DNA of 64,000 nucleotides. Source: Serripes groenlandicus. Its lineage: Eukaryota > Mollusca > Bivalvia > Cardiida > Cardiidae. This document shows, one piece after another, positions 1-12,700 of this stretch. The notes under the pieces are model-generated. The model had not been told where the DNA came from and did not search any database. It saw only the letters and a list, made by a program, of their open reading frames with translations. The DNA is taken from assembly GCA_031761405.1 (NCBI GenBank), contig JASEVX010000008.1, positions 74,878,014 through 74,942,013 on the forward strand. The letters run 5' to 3'. A program made the translations under genes and the position numbers. Within the stretch, counting starts at the first letter, position 1; each line of letters starts with the position of its first letter.

Positions 1-149
1 CAACTGTCAGAATTCAAAGTAAATTGGTACAAATGATCATCGAATGATCATCAACCAGGGTCCCTTCTCTATCAAATAAGCTAATATGATGACTGTTATT
101 ATTCAATCATAAACTGCTTTATGTTTATTCATATGAATGATATAGGGCC
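1..149. other. Intronic sequence, nothing recognised
   Basis: No exon or repeat family member was recognised. It is presumably NCOA intron, because the first visible exon begins at 571. Confidence 0.4.
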
Positions 150-483
150 ATTATGGGCCCTTTGAAGAAGAGGTGGTATATTGGAGTCACTGTGTTGGTC
201 TGTCGGAAGCCATAGTCACTGTGTTGGTCGGTCGGAAGCCATAGTCACTGTGTTGGTCGGTCGGAAGCCATATTTTGTCCGGCCTATTTCTTACAAACCA
301 CTGGGTGGGATTCAATAAAATTTTACGCGAAGCTTCTATACCAAGAGGAGATGTGCATGTCCTAAAGGTCTTACAATTGCATGTTATTTTACAGAGTTAT
401 GGCCCTTTTACTTATTAAGTTATGGTGTAGGTCAAGGTGCTGTTTAGGGGGTATTTATCATCTTCAGTGATAGTTCTAGTTAT
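150..483 (+). repeat. GGGGTATA-type dispersed repeat with internal triplication
   Basis: Body AAACCACTGGGTGGGATTCA to CAGTGATAGTTCTAGTT. A 29-bp piece (GTCACTGTGTTGGTCGGTCG, GAAGCCATA) is repeated three times at 185-271. Confidence 0.8.
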
Positions 484-570
484 ATCGAATTTCTTTATTG
501 TCGATTCTTTTTCAATGTCCCCCCAAAAAATAGACATGATGATAGTGGACTGTATCTGTTTTTCTTACAG

Positions 571-718
571 TTATAAACAATGGCCATAATACGAGTGCTG
601 TATACCGGTTCAAGTTGCAGGAGAAACGCTATGTCTTCGTTCAGACGAAGAGCAACTTGTTTCAGAACCGAGTCAACGGAAATGCCGAGTTCATCATGTC
701 CGTTCACTCTATCATCAG
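571..718 (+). CDS. NCOA: NCOA exon: end of PAS-B domain
   Basis: The acceptor TTTCTTACAG ends at 570 and the donor GTATGT starts at 719. The exon enters with two bases of a split codon and leaves with two bases of an Arg codon completed at 1713. It encodes SAVYRFKLQEKRYVFVQTKS then a segment ending FIMSVHSIIR, which matches the last beta strands of p160 PAS-B. It is the first coding exon visible, so the gene continues upstream of the window. Confidence 0.85.
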
Positions 719-3700
719 GTATGTAATTCAGCATATTTTAGTTCTTTCCCATGTACAACAATTCTGCAGCAGACGACTTTGAAAACATCAAGGCAGAATT
801 GAAAACAATTTCTATAAATGAAAAAATGATAAGTGAATAGAGTTGAAAACAGTGTGGCAAATGGATAAATTGCTCACAATGTTTTCAAAAGACGTCTGCT
901 GCAGATACAACGAAATGCGTCTATATGTGGGAAAGGGTAAATTCTGTGAATTTGTGAAACCCTTTCCCCACATACCACAAATATGCAGCAGGCAATTTTG
1001 AAAAAATCTTGGCAAAAATATGGAAAATGTCTATAAATGAAAGCATAATTATTTATATAGAGTTGAAAACATTGTAGCAATTGCAGAAATTGCCCTTTAT
1101 GCCACAACGTTTTCAAAAGAATGAGCAATTTCTCCTTTTCCCACAATGCCTTAAAGCTGAGCTAGGGATCACCTTTTGTCTGTTGTTTCCTTTGGGTTAT
1201 ATATATTAAGTGGGAAAAAACATCTAGGTCACTAGGCCAAATTTTTGACAAAAATTGTTTCAAAAGTTGTTTGCTGGAGAGGCGTAAGAAAGCTTCTTTA
1301 TGTTGAAAGAGTGAAACTGTGTCTAAACAAATATCTTTTAAATTCAAGGAAACATTATGGACAGCTTCAGTAGCAAGACAGGATGAGCTAAATACCAGCT
1401 TGGTTAGATTTGAAACTCAAATTTTCTTGTTTTTGAAACACAGATGTAGTAATGCTGACAGTAGGCTATGGGATCACAGGATTACTTTGTCCAGATAATG
1501 AGGAATATTCAGCTCCTTTCCCTACAATATCTCTCTTATTATCCAACCAAACCCTATGTTGTTGGTACTTAAAAGAATCGTCTCATTGAGACGATTCTTT
1601 TGAGTACCCACAACATAGGGTTAGAGTGTCAAATAAGGATTTTAGAACATGTAAAATCCCCTCATCTAGAGGTCTGATTTGTTTTGTAAGTTATCTGTTT
1701 TTTTGTACGCAGGGAATGTGACACAGAAGACGAGAAAGGCTCCGCCTCCACTAGTCTTATGAAGGCAATCATTGGTCCGAGTATTAACCAGAACAACCAA
1801 TCAAAAGTGGGCACAGCTATCTCCAACGTGAATACCTCCATCGCAAATATGGGTCTTGTAGGGAATAATATGCTATCTCAGATGAGCTCTGGGGGAGGAA
1901 ATAATTTCCATGGATTAAACAATAATAACCTTAGTGATGAATTAATGAGAGAGACCAATGCCTGGGACTCGCATTCTCAATTATCAGACTCAAATATGAG
2001 CAGTTTTGACAGTGAAAATAATAATGTGAACTTTAATTTTCCTAATTCAAGTATTTCGTCAACGTCTACCTCCTTTCCCAGTCCAAGTTGGACGAACACT
2101 AACGTCATGTCAAATCTGGACCTGTCGAAAATGCAGCAGCTTCAGAGAAGTTTATCGAGCTCGGGGCACCAAAATCCCTCGAGTGCCGCGATAGCTGCCA
2201 CCATGGCGGCGGTTGTGGGTAAGAGACCTGCCTCTCTTTCTCAGTTTCCCCAGAGAAGTTCTAGTCTAGACCATGTGCAGCAGAGTCAGAACATTGTTCA
2301 AGGTCAGAGGAGCCCGGGTTACGCTCAGAGTCCAGGTTCACGGAGTGGTGGGTTCCAGTTGCCCAGTCAGCGAGGTCCGCCGAGCTACAACCGTCGTAGC
2401 CCAGCGGCCTCGCCTAATCCCCATGGACAAGGGAGTTTCAACATGCCTTTTCCGCGGACTCCCTCACCTATGTTGTCTCCTTCTCCAGGTTAGTTAATCC
2501 TTTCCTACTTACAACAAATCTACAGCAGACGACATTAAACATATTTTGTTAAAAAATAGAAAATCATAATAATTGAATGGATAACCTATGACTAATAGTG
2601 AAAAACATTGTGTCAAAAGGAGAAATTGCTCGTTTTGAGCAATTTCTTCATTTGTCACTATGTTTTCAAAAAGCTGTCTGCTGCAGAGGCGTCAGAAAGC
2701 ATCTATATGAAGGAAAGGGTTAAACCTTTCCCACTTACAACAAATCTGAAGCAGACGACTTTGAAAGCATTAAGATGAAAAATCCTGATATGGGGTTCTT
2801 CCAAATAGCTGACATAAAACTTTTATGTCAGCCATGCAGAGGAAAATCTTAAAAAAATCCAACATCCAGGGGGTTGGATAGTTTTAGGAACTTTTTAAAA
2901 TCTTTAGAGTAAGTTGATTTAAATAATTAACTGTTGACCCTCCATAAAAACAGCTAGACTGAAGAATGTCCTTCAAAAAATGAGGCCGCCAGTGGATGGG
3001 GTAATTTTCCTTATATGGTGTAAATCGTTGATCTGGCCCTCTTGTTAAAAAAAATATTGCGACTTGTAACTATTCTCCATAACATTATTGTTGGTTGGGT
3101 AAACTTGACCCTTAACCCTGTAGATAACAGCAATAACCCTTTCCTCATACAGAAGCTTTCTGACGCTTCTGCAGCTTCTGCAGCTTCTGATTAGCAATTT
3201 CTCGTTTTGCCACAATGTTTTTTACTTAATTCAAAAAAATTGTAATTATACCCCCTTCGAAGAAGAGGGGTTATATAGGAGTCACTGTGTCGGGCTCTAT
3301 GTCTGTCTGTTGGTCGGAAGCCTATAATCTAGAGCTCTGTTTCAGTTTGTTTTTCATTGACAAAAGTCAACGCGACATGCATCATTCATCTTCCACGGAA
3401 GGGCTAAACTTGTCTATGTGGAAAAACAGCCAGTTGCTTGGGAAGGTGGTTGTGTGGAGTACTGGTGTAAGAAGACCAGGAAACATATGAGTAGGTGAAC
3501 TGGCTGCCGTGATATAACTGAACAATTATTAAAAACGGCATTAAACCCCAATCAATCACTGTTCATGTTTTTTCAGGACTGAATACCTCAGGTTGGGGTC
3601 ACATGACTCAGACTGCTCCAAGTCATCACAGCGGTCTTCAGACTGGATTTGATAACCAGTCTGCCATGTCCATCATACAGGATAGACTATTTCAGCAGAT

Positions 3701-6700
3701 AAATGGTTTAGAAGGGATGGTGGTAGGGGACAAGAAAGTGAATCGTTCTGGCAAACTCTGCCAACTGCTGACCCAGCACAGTCCCCCCACCAGCTCACAA
3801 AAGTCCCTGCCAGGAACGCCAAAATCTTCGCGAAGTCGGCATAATAGTCGTCAAGGCCTGATGGAAATGTCACCGGCAGATAGTCGCCAGTCCCCTCAAC
3901 CCGGTCCCGGGCAGAGTCCTCCTGAGAAACCTCAGAGTACATCAAATGACGACGGGGAACATGTTGTACGGACGGAAAGTAAAGACGCGAATTGTCTGCT
4001 TAAAACGCTCCTTAGTCAACCGGACGATGAGTACGAGGAGCCGCTTTGTCAGGACGTGAAGAAAGAGGAGTCGGCAGAGGCACAGGCTGTCCAAAAGGAA
4101 GTGTGTAGTGTCGAGATGGAGAAAAATGAAGCTGAGGCCAAAAAGCCAAACAATATACTTCTGAAGGTAATTTTAAAAGCCAAAGTTGGTGGCGTCGATT
4201 TGAAAAGCATTTAATGAAGATATTATTGAATCTGTTAAATATTTAAAAAAGAGTTGGAAAATATTGTGGGTGAATAAAAGATTCTGCCAGAGGTTTTGTT
4301 GTCAAGTCATCTGATGCAATGTCTTCAAATAATTTTGTAGAAAAGTTCCTTGGGTGACCCTCTATTAGATTCCTTCAAGCCATGTTGATTGGTTGATAAA
4401 CATGGACACCAGGTGGGGGCAGGTCTGTTTTGCTTCTACAGCAGACGACTTTTGAAAACATTGTGGCAAAAGGAGAAATTGTCATGATGAGCAATTTCAC
4501 CTTTTGCCAATATGTTTTCAACTTTCTTTTATGATTTAAGCCTTTTTGATGGAGATTTTTCACGATTTTGCAAATATGTTTTCAAAGTCGTCTGCTGCAG
4601 ATTTGTTGTATGTGGGAAAGGTTTAATGAGTTCCAACAGACATATTATGAAAGTAGGACCTATTGACTCAACCTTATCTAGCCCTCTGCTACTTGATATT
4701 TTTTCAGCAATTATTAAGCACGGATGACGATGCATATTTTAAAGAAGTCAAGAAGGAGGGCCTTATACAGATTGAGAACAGCTCAGTGATCCCAAAGCTG
4801 TTGGAAGAGACTAAAAATTGTCGGTCGGCTCCAGCAGTAAGTATTAACCCTTTCCCTCATACAGCAATTCTGCAGCAGACGACTTTGAACATATTTTGTC
4901 AAAAAATAGAAAATCTCCTTAATTGAATGGATAACCTATGACAAAAAGTGGAAAACATGGTGGCAAAAGGAGAAATTGCACGTTTTGTGTAATTTCTTCT
5001 TTTGTCACTATGTTTTCAAAAAGCCATCTGTTGCAGAGGCGTCAGAAAGCGTCTATATGAGGGAAAGGGTTAACTTAATATGCTTGTCATCACATAAATC
5101 TGCAGCAGGCGGCTGCTAAAACATCTCGGCAAAAAAGTATTAAATTATATCTTCCATAAATGAATGCATCAGAGGTCCAGATCAGGAGGGGTATTCAGCT
5201 CTTTTTCCACAATTTCTCTCTGATTATTAAAGCAAACCCTATGTTGTGGGTACTCAAAAGAATCGTCTCACTGAGACGATTCTTTTGAGTACCCACAACA
5301 TAGGGTTAGAGGGTCAAATGAAGATTTTAGAACATGAAAAACGCCCCTCATCTAGAGCTCTGCATGTTTTGCCATGTTATGACTTAAATATTAGAGCAAA
5401 CCCTATGTTGTGGGTACTCAAAAGAATCGTCTCACTGAGACAACAATTCTTTTGAGAACCCACAACATAGGGTCAAATAAGGATTAAACATCAAAAGGTG
5501 TCTGCATACATGTGAGAATTATTTCCCCAACTTTTTGACAGGATAAATGTATTTTGTTGTATGTGGGTAAGGGTTAAGAAGTGAGCGGTGCAATTTTGCT
5601 CGAGTGACACGCGGAGATCTAGATAAGAAGAGTATTTCACTCCAACTCCTTATATGACCCTTAAGCCCTATGTTTTGGATATTTAAAAGAGTCATCTCAG
5701 CGTGATGATTCGTTTGAGTACCCACAACATAGGGTTGAGTTGACTCATAAAGAGAGATAATGTTGGGAAATGACCAGATTACTCCACCTGATCTAGTCCT
5801 TTCTTGACACAGGTAAAGTAGCATACTCCCTCGTACGACAATTCTGCAGCAGACGACTTTGAACATAATTTGTCAAAAATATGTTCAAAGTCGTCTTCTG
5901 CAGAATTGTCGTATGAGGGAAAGGGTTAAATACCCAAAGCCAAGGGCCATGCACTGACTGCCGTGATAAAACTGAAATCTTTTGTTGAAAAGGGCATTAA
6001 GTTCCAATCAATTCAAATGTTCATATCAAATTCAACAGAATGCTTTGGATCTTATTTGAAAAAAAAACGTGAATTTGGGAAGCAATTTTTACTGATTGTC
6101 TCGTTTTGTTACAGGAAAGCACGAGTGCTGATTCTGACCCTCGGCAGCGGCACAGATCCGAGCCGCAGGAACCGCAATCTACCACAAGTCATTCACTCCC
6201 GATGCCTCCGCTCTCGTCCCCTTTGACCTCCCCGACGACCCCAAGTTTCAACCAATCACAGCAGTCCAGTGTTGATACCTCATTACTCAAAGGGTTGTTC
6301 AGTGTTAGTGCAAATGTTAGTGCAAATGTTAGTGCAAATACCTCAGTGAACATTCAATTCAGTGGATCTAATAATAGTGGTTTATTTACTGGTAACTCTG
6401 GTATTTCTGGTAACACTAGTAATACTGGTTTTACTGGTACCAGCGGTGGGACTAGTTCCATTACTAGCCGTTTGTTAAGTGTGAGTAGTTCTAGTGACAT
6501 GGGTGCTTCGAACACCAAGGATAAAAGTATCGACAAATTGTTACATATGTTGTGGGAGGGGGGGAATGGGAATCGGGAAGAACGTGAGACGTTGAAAAAT
6601 CAATTTAATAATCTGAAGCGAAAGCACGACTTGATGGAAAGTGTTCCTAGTGAAACGGAGAGTTACATGTCACAGACAGGAAGTGGTGTTACGAACACGA

Positions 6701-9700
6701 CGGCTGCATCCGCGGCGAGTAAACTCTCGAGGGAAAATGCTCTTCTTAGCCAGTTATTGTCGAAAAAGTCGAACGATGAAGTTGAGTTTGTGGTTAGCAC
6801 GCGGAGTATTCAGCCGTCGGGTGTTCCGCAATCCAGGTATCCGCCAAATCTGGCGTCCAAACTGTTAAAAGTGAATCCTTCGTCGGCTAGTTTAAGTGTG
6901 CAGGAGGGTAATAATAAAAGACAAAGATTAAGCGATAGTGTTCCCGGAGCTTCTACCTTAGAACGTGCTTTAACGGCCGCTCAGAAGGTAGACAACATGT
7001 TACCAAGCAATTCCCCGGTTGACCCGAGTAGCTCCCGGTTCAGTCAGAACTCCAATTCGGGTTTCAGTAATATAAGTAGTGATGTGTCTAGTACACAATT
7101 TAAAGAACAGTATTCCGAGTTACAAAGCATGCTACAGTCTGTATCGGAGGACAGGACTGTTGCCATGGAAGTGGACCTTAGCGATAACACCGATCACGTG
7201 CTCGCTCAAATCCTTCAGCAGGCGGACGATTTAGAGCGTGACGTCTCGAGTAGATCTCTGGGGGGGTCGAACACTAATAATAGTGCTTCCGCTGGCCATC
7301 ATCAGTTAGGTTCACAACAAAAACTCGTATCTCAGGATTCAGTAGATGATAGCTTAGTTAGTGCTCAAACTTCAGGTTTAATGCCTCCAGGTATTCCTAA
7401 TACCAGTGTGGGAGGACATTTTGTTGATAATCATCAGACTATTGGTGTTAGTTCTAATAATAATATTGTTGGAAAAATTGTGCAGGGAGCCCGATCCACT
7501 CCGCCTGTTGACATCATACAACAGCTAGAACAAGTGTTGAATGAATCTATTGATATCGACTCTCTCTTAGGGGGGAGCAACGGAGGGAATTCTTTATTGG
7601 GCAATAACATTGCTTCCATGGACATGAGTGATCAGATAGCAATCGATGCCATACAGAAACAGTTGATGACGGAATTGCCAGGACAACCAATCTCAGGAAC
7701 GTCGGCAACAAACAGCCCCATGTTTCATTTACAAACTAATCTAAGCCGGCAACGATTAATTCAGGCTGGAATTATTAACGAACAGCAGCAGGGTTCAATC
7801 ACTAGTCCCCAAATGCAGCCTCAGCAGCAGCAGTCGACGGGTATGTTAGGCAACCAGCCGAATCAGCTGACGGGTATAAACGGACAGTTTTCTCAGACCT
7901 CAGTCCGTCAGGCTCTCTCGTCACAAGTTCGAGCTCTAAAGCAGCCCGGCTACAACCCCACTCCAGGGTCACAGAGTTTCCCCTCGCAAGGACCGAGATT
8001 GCCTCATCCTCAAGGTAGGTGAACTGGCCTGTCATGTTATAACTGAAATATTGTTGTAAACGTTAAAACTTTAATTAATCAATCAATGAATCATCAATCA
8101 ATGTAGGCCCGATTCCTAAAAAATTACATAACAATTCTGAGATTATGAATATTGTAAGTATCCTGGGGGTACATGACGGTCATTTTGACAACATTGTTTG
8201 AGCAAAACAAGTTCCTTTAAAATCATTAAAAATGAATCTTAATAACAGTTATATCTACATGCTTTTGCATCAAATTATCCAGTACCCATTGCCCGATTTG
8301 GTCAAAAATGACGGTAACCATTCACGCCTGGCGAGTTCTTTCTTGCATAATGCTTGACCCCTCCCCATTTTCTTTGGATTGTTTTAAAGATTAGAGGTAA
8401 CTTTTTCCAATGATATAATGGTGTTCTACATGAGAAGGAATTTATTTAGTGTATTGTAACCTTTAATCATTGCAGGACCACTAAGAAGTGCCTTAACCCC
8501 ACCATCACAGAGGCCTATATTTTCTAACTCGAATCCAAACTCAACAGCAATACAGGTTAGTGTTATATAGAATATAATTCCTTTTTTTATCCTTTTCCCA
8601 TTTTTCAAAATGTGCTTTAACCCTTTCCCTCATACGGCAATTCTGCAGCAGACAACTTTGAACGTATTTAATGAAAAAATAGAAAATCTCCATAATTGAA
8701 TGGATAACCTATGACAAGAAGTTGAAAACATTGTGGCAAAAGGAGAAATTGCACGTTTTGTGCACTATGTTTTCAAAAAGCTATCTGCTGTAGAGGTGTC
8801 AGAAAGGGTCTATATGAGGAAAAGGGTTAATGTCAGAAAGGATTAACCCTTTCCCTCATACGACAATTCTGCAGCAGACGACTTTGAACGTATTTTGTCA
8901 AAACATAAAAAATCTCCATAATTGAATGGATAACCTATGACACTATGTTTTCAAAAAGCCGTCTGCTGCAGAGGCGTCGGAAAGCGTCTATATGAGGGAA
9001 AGGGTTAACAGAGTAATAATTCACTGAATTTCAGGAATGTCAATCATTGTAATAAATCATTGTAATAAATCATTGTAATAAATCACTGAATTTCAGGAAC
9101 GGCAATCATTGTAATAAATCACTGCATTTCAGGTATGGAGATTATTGTAATAAATCACTAAATCTTAGGTACAACAATCATTGTAATAAATCACTAAATC
9201 TCAGGTACGACAATCATTGTAATATTTCTCTGAATTTCAGGTACAACAATCATTTTAATAAATCACTGAATTTCAGGAACGACAATCATTGTAATATTTC
9301 ACTGAATTGCAGTTACAACAATCATTGTAATAAATCACTGAATTTCAGGAATGACAATCATTGTAATATTTCACTGAATTTCAGGTACGACAATCATAGT
9401 AATAAATCACTGAATTTCAGGTACGACAATCATAGTAATAAATCGCTGAATTTCAGGTACGACAATCATTGTTGCAACAGCAGAAGATGAAACAGTTACG
9501 TGAACGAGATAAACAAAGGATACAACAGCAAGATAGACAGAAAGTACTTCAGCTACAACAACAACAACTTCAGCAGCAGCAGCAACAACAACAACAACAA
9601 CAACAGCAGCAGAGGTCGTTTGGAAGTCAACAGTTTCCTGGACAACGCTTTACTCAAGTAGGTGACATTTTGGTCTTGTTTCGAAAAAACACCATCGCTC

Positions 9701-12700
9701 ATACTTACTGACAATTAACTAAAGTCATTGTGACTAGTTTCTTTTGTAATCCACCAATGCCCTTAACCCTTTCCCTCATACGACAATTCTGCAGCAGCCG
9801 ACTTTGAAAATATTTTGTCAAAAAATAGAAAATCTCTATAATTGAATGGATAACCTATGACTAAAAGTAAAGCATTGTGGCAAAAGGAGAAATTGCTCGC
9901 TTTGAGCAATTTCTTCTTTTGTCACTATGTTTTCAAAAAGCTGTCTGCTGCAGAGGTGTCAGAAAGCGTCTATATGAGGGAAAGGGTTAATGCTCAGGTG
10001 AGCTCATATAGAAGCTTTCTGACATCTCTGCAGCAGACGGCTTTTTGAAAACATAGTGACAAAAGAAGAAATTGCTCAAAACAAGCAATTTCTCCTTTTG
10101 CCACAATGTTTTCCACTTTTAGTCATAGGTTATCTATTCAATTATAGAGATTTTGTATTGTTTGACAAAATAAGTTCAAAGTCGTCTGCTGCAGAATTGC
10201 TGTATGGGGGAAAGGGTTAACTGCTCAAGTGAGGTTTTTTTAGAGCCCTTTGTCTGTCGTGTATACATCAACATATTCTCTGTAACAAGTGGGTCAAATG
10301 GGATGAATCTTCACAGCAAGCATTCTCTTCATATCTTCACCAAAATACCTGCACCTTTTTTTGGATCCTTTCAGATGTCCGGTTTCCATGGCAACTGAAA
10401 GAAAAAAGCTTTAAAATTCTCCTACCAAATTGGTTGGCAGATTTTCAAATAATTTTGTAGAAATGATCAATGTGTGACCCTCTAAATAAATTTTAACCCT
10501 TTCCCTCATAAAGACGCCTCTGCAGCAGACGGCTTTTTGAAAACATAGTAACAAAAGAAAAAATTGCTCAAAACAAGCAATTTCTCCTTTTGCCACAATG
10601 TTTTCCACTTTTAGTCATAGGTTATCCATTCAATTTTACAGATTTTCTATTTTTTGACAAAATATGTTCAAAGTCGTCTGCTGCAGAATTGTTCTATGTG
10701 GGAAAGGGTTAAACAATGAACTCGCGGTAATTCTCAATTGAGATTTACCCATCTAAAAGTGCAGTGACGCTTGAATGTTGAAATAAAACGGCTTCTTTTC
10801 TGTGTTTCCAGGACAGTTTAACGATGAGTAGTGGCGGAGGAGTTGTGCCATTCCCGGAGAATCTTGCTGAGTTGATGAACAGTGGATCGGCGCCAAATGT
10901 AACATTGCAGGTATTAGTACAACATTATTCAGTCAACACTTTACTTGGGATATTAACACTTTCCCTCATACGACAATTCTGCAGCAGACAACTTTGAACA
11001 TATTTTTTCAAAAAATAGAAAATCTTTATAATTGAATGGATTTATAACCTATGATTTATAGTGAAAAACATTGTGGCAAAAGGAGAAATTGTAATTGTAA
11101 TGAATTTGCATTATATTACTTTGAAATGAAAAAATCTAGGCAAATATAAGTTTAACCTCTGTAACGGACAGTTTGAGCATTGAAAAAGAGTTGATAACAT
11201 TGTGGCAAAAAGAATAATTGCTCATAATGCATTTTGCATGTTCTAAAATCTTATTTCTCAATGAGACAAATCTTTAGAGTACCCACAATATAGGGTTTGA
11301 TGATGAAGATATTGTAAGGAAAAGAGCTGTACAAGGGTATAGCCAGAAATTCGTGGAATTGTTCAATAAAATCAACATTCTTTTACATTTTTAAACGAAC
11401 GCTAGTTCGCTATGAAATTTAATTCAGCTGTAAATGACAGAGAATTTCAGAAAGATACATACAATAGAAGGATAACTACAGCTTGTTTAATAACATGAGG
11501 TCAGTATAGTCCCCGCAGTTCAATCTTCAGAAAACGACGTCAACGTCACAACTTCTCAAAGTAAGCGCCGTTCCCCTCTACACAACTTCGATGTCTCACT
11601 ACCCACTGCCGGTAAATGTCACTAAACCGCCTTGTACGAATATACGTCACGTCAAATTGCAAACTTTCGCACCTTTTAATTGGTTTCCATGTGAGTTATC
11701 AACAAAACAAAAAAGTTGTATATGGTAATTTTTGCAAATGCGGAGGTAGGCGCCACCACGTGTTACCATAGTGACCACTACGTTGCCATTAGTACATGCT
11801 ATACGGTGAAATTCGCCTTCCGCATTACAAATTACCTTATAATTATTGTATGAATGTTTTTAAAAAATGCTGCCAATGGTTTTAATTTTATTGAACAATT
11901 CCACGAATTTCTGTCTATACCCTCGTAGACCCCTACTTATGTGGACCTCGGTAATTAAAAGTCTTAATTCACTTCTCTTTGCAGAGGAACCAGATACCCG
12001 GGCCCATGTCACCACGATTTGCTCAAGGAATCCCACAGCCCCCGCAGAGCCCTAATATGGGTTCTATGATGCCCCCTAGCTCTCAAGTGTCGCCCAATTT
12101 CTCACCGACCCAACAGCAACAACAGCAGCAGCAGCAGCAGCAGCAACAACAACAACAACAGCAACAACAACAACAACAGTGGAATATAAGACAGGGGCAA
12201 ACAAGTCTAACAAATCAGGTAGGAGAATTCTTGTACAGATTTTCAGCTGAATAATGTTTTAGAATATAGGTATTTAACCCTTTCCCTCATATAGACGCTT
12301 TTCGACGCCTCTGCAGCACACAGCTTTTTAAAAACATAGTGACGAAAGAAGAAATTGCTCAAGATGAGCAATTTCTCCTTTTGACACAATGTTTTCCATA
12401 TAATTATAGAGAATTTCTATATTTTGACAAAATATGTTCAAAGTCGTCTGCTGCAGAATTTTTGTATGAGAGAGAGGGTTATCCCTTTCCAACACACAAC
12501 AAATCTGCAGCAGACGACTTTGAAAGCATCCTGGCAGAAACGAGAAAAATCTCCATAAATTGGAGTTCCAAATATTAAATAGATTTGAAAACGTTGTGGC
12601 AAAAGGGGAAATTGCTCATAATGAGTAATTTCTCCTTTTGCCACAATGTTTTCAAAAATCGTCTGCTGGAGATGCATCAGAATGCGGCATCTACAAGTGG

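Noticed and set aside
9010..9456. CRISPR-like array
   Set aside because: The 36-bp spacing is a tandem repeat without unique spacers, in a eukaryotic intron; the units copy a splice acceptor.
9457..9711. Separate gene starting at the Met at 9469
   Set aside because: The stretch is an internal NCOA exon; frame and phase join 8555 and 10812, and the ORF end lies past the GT donor in the intron.
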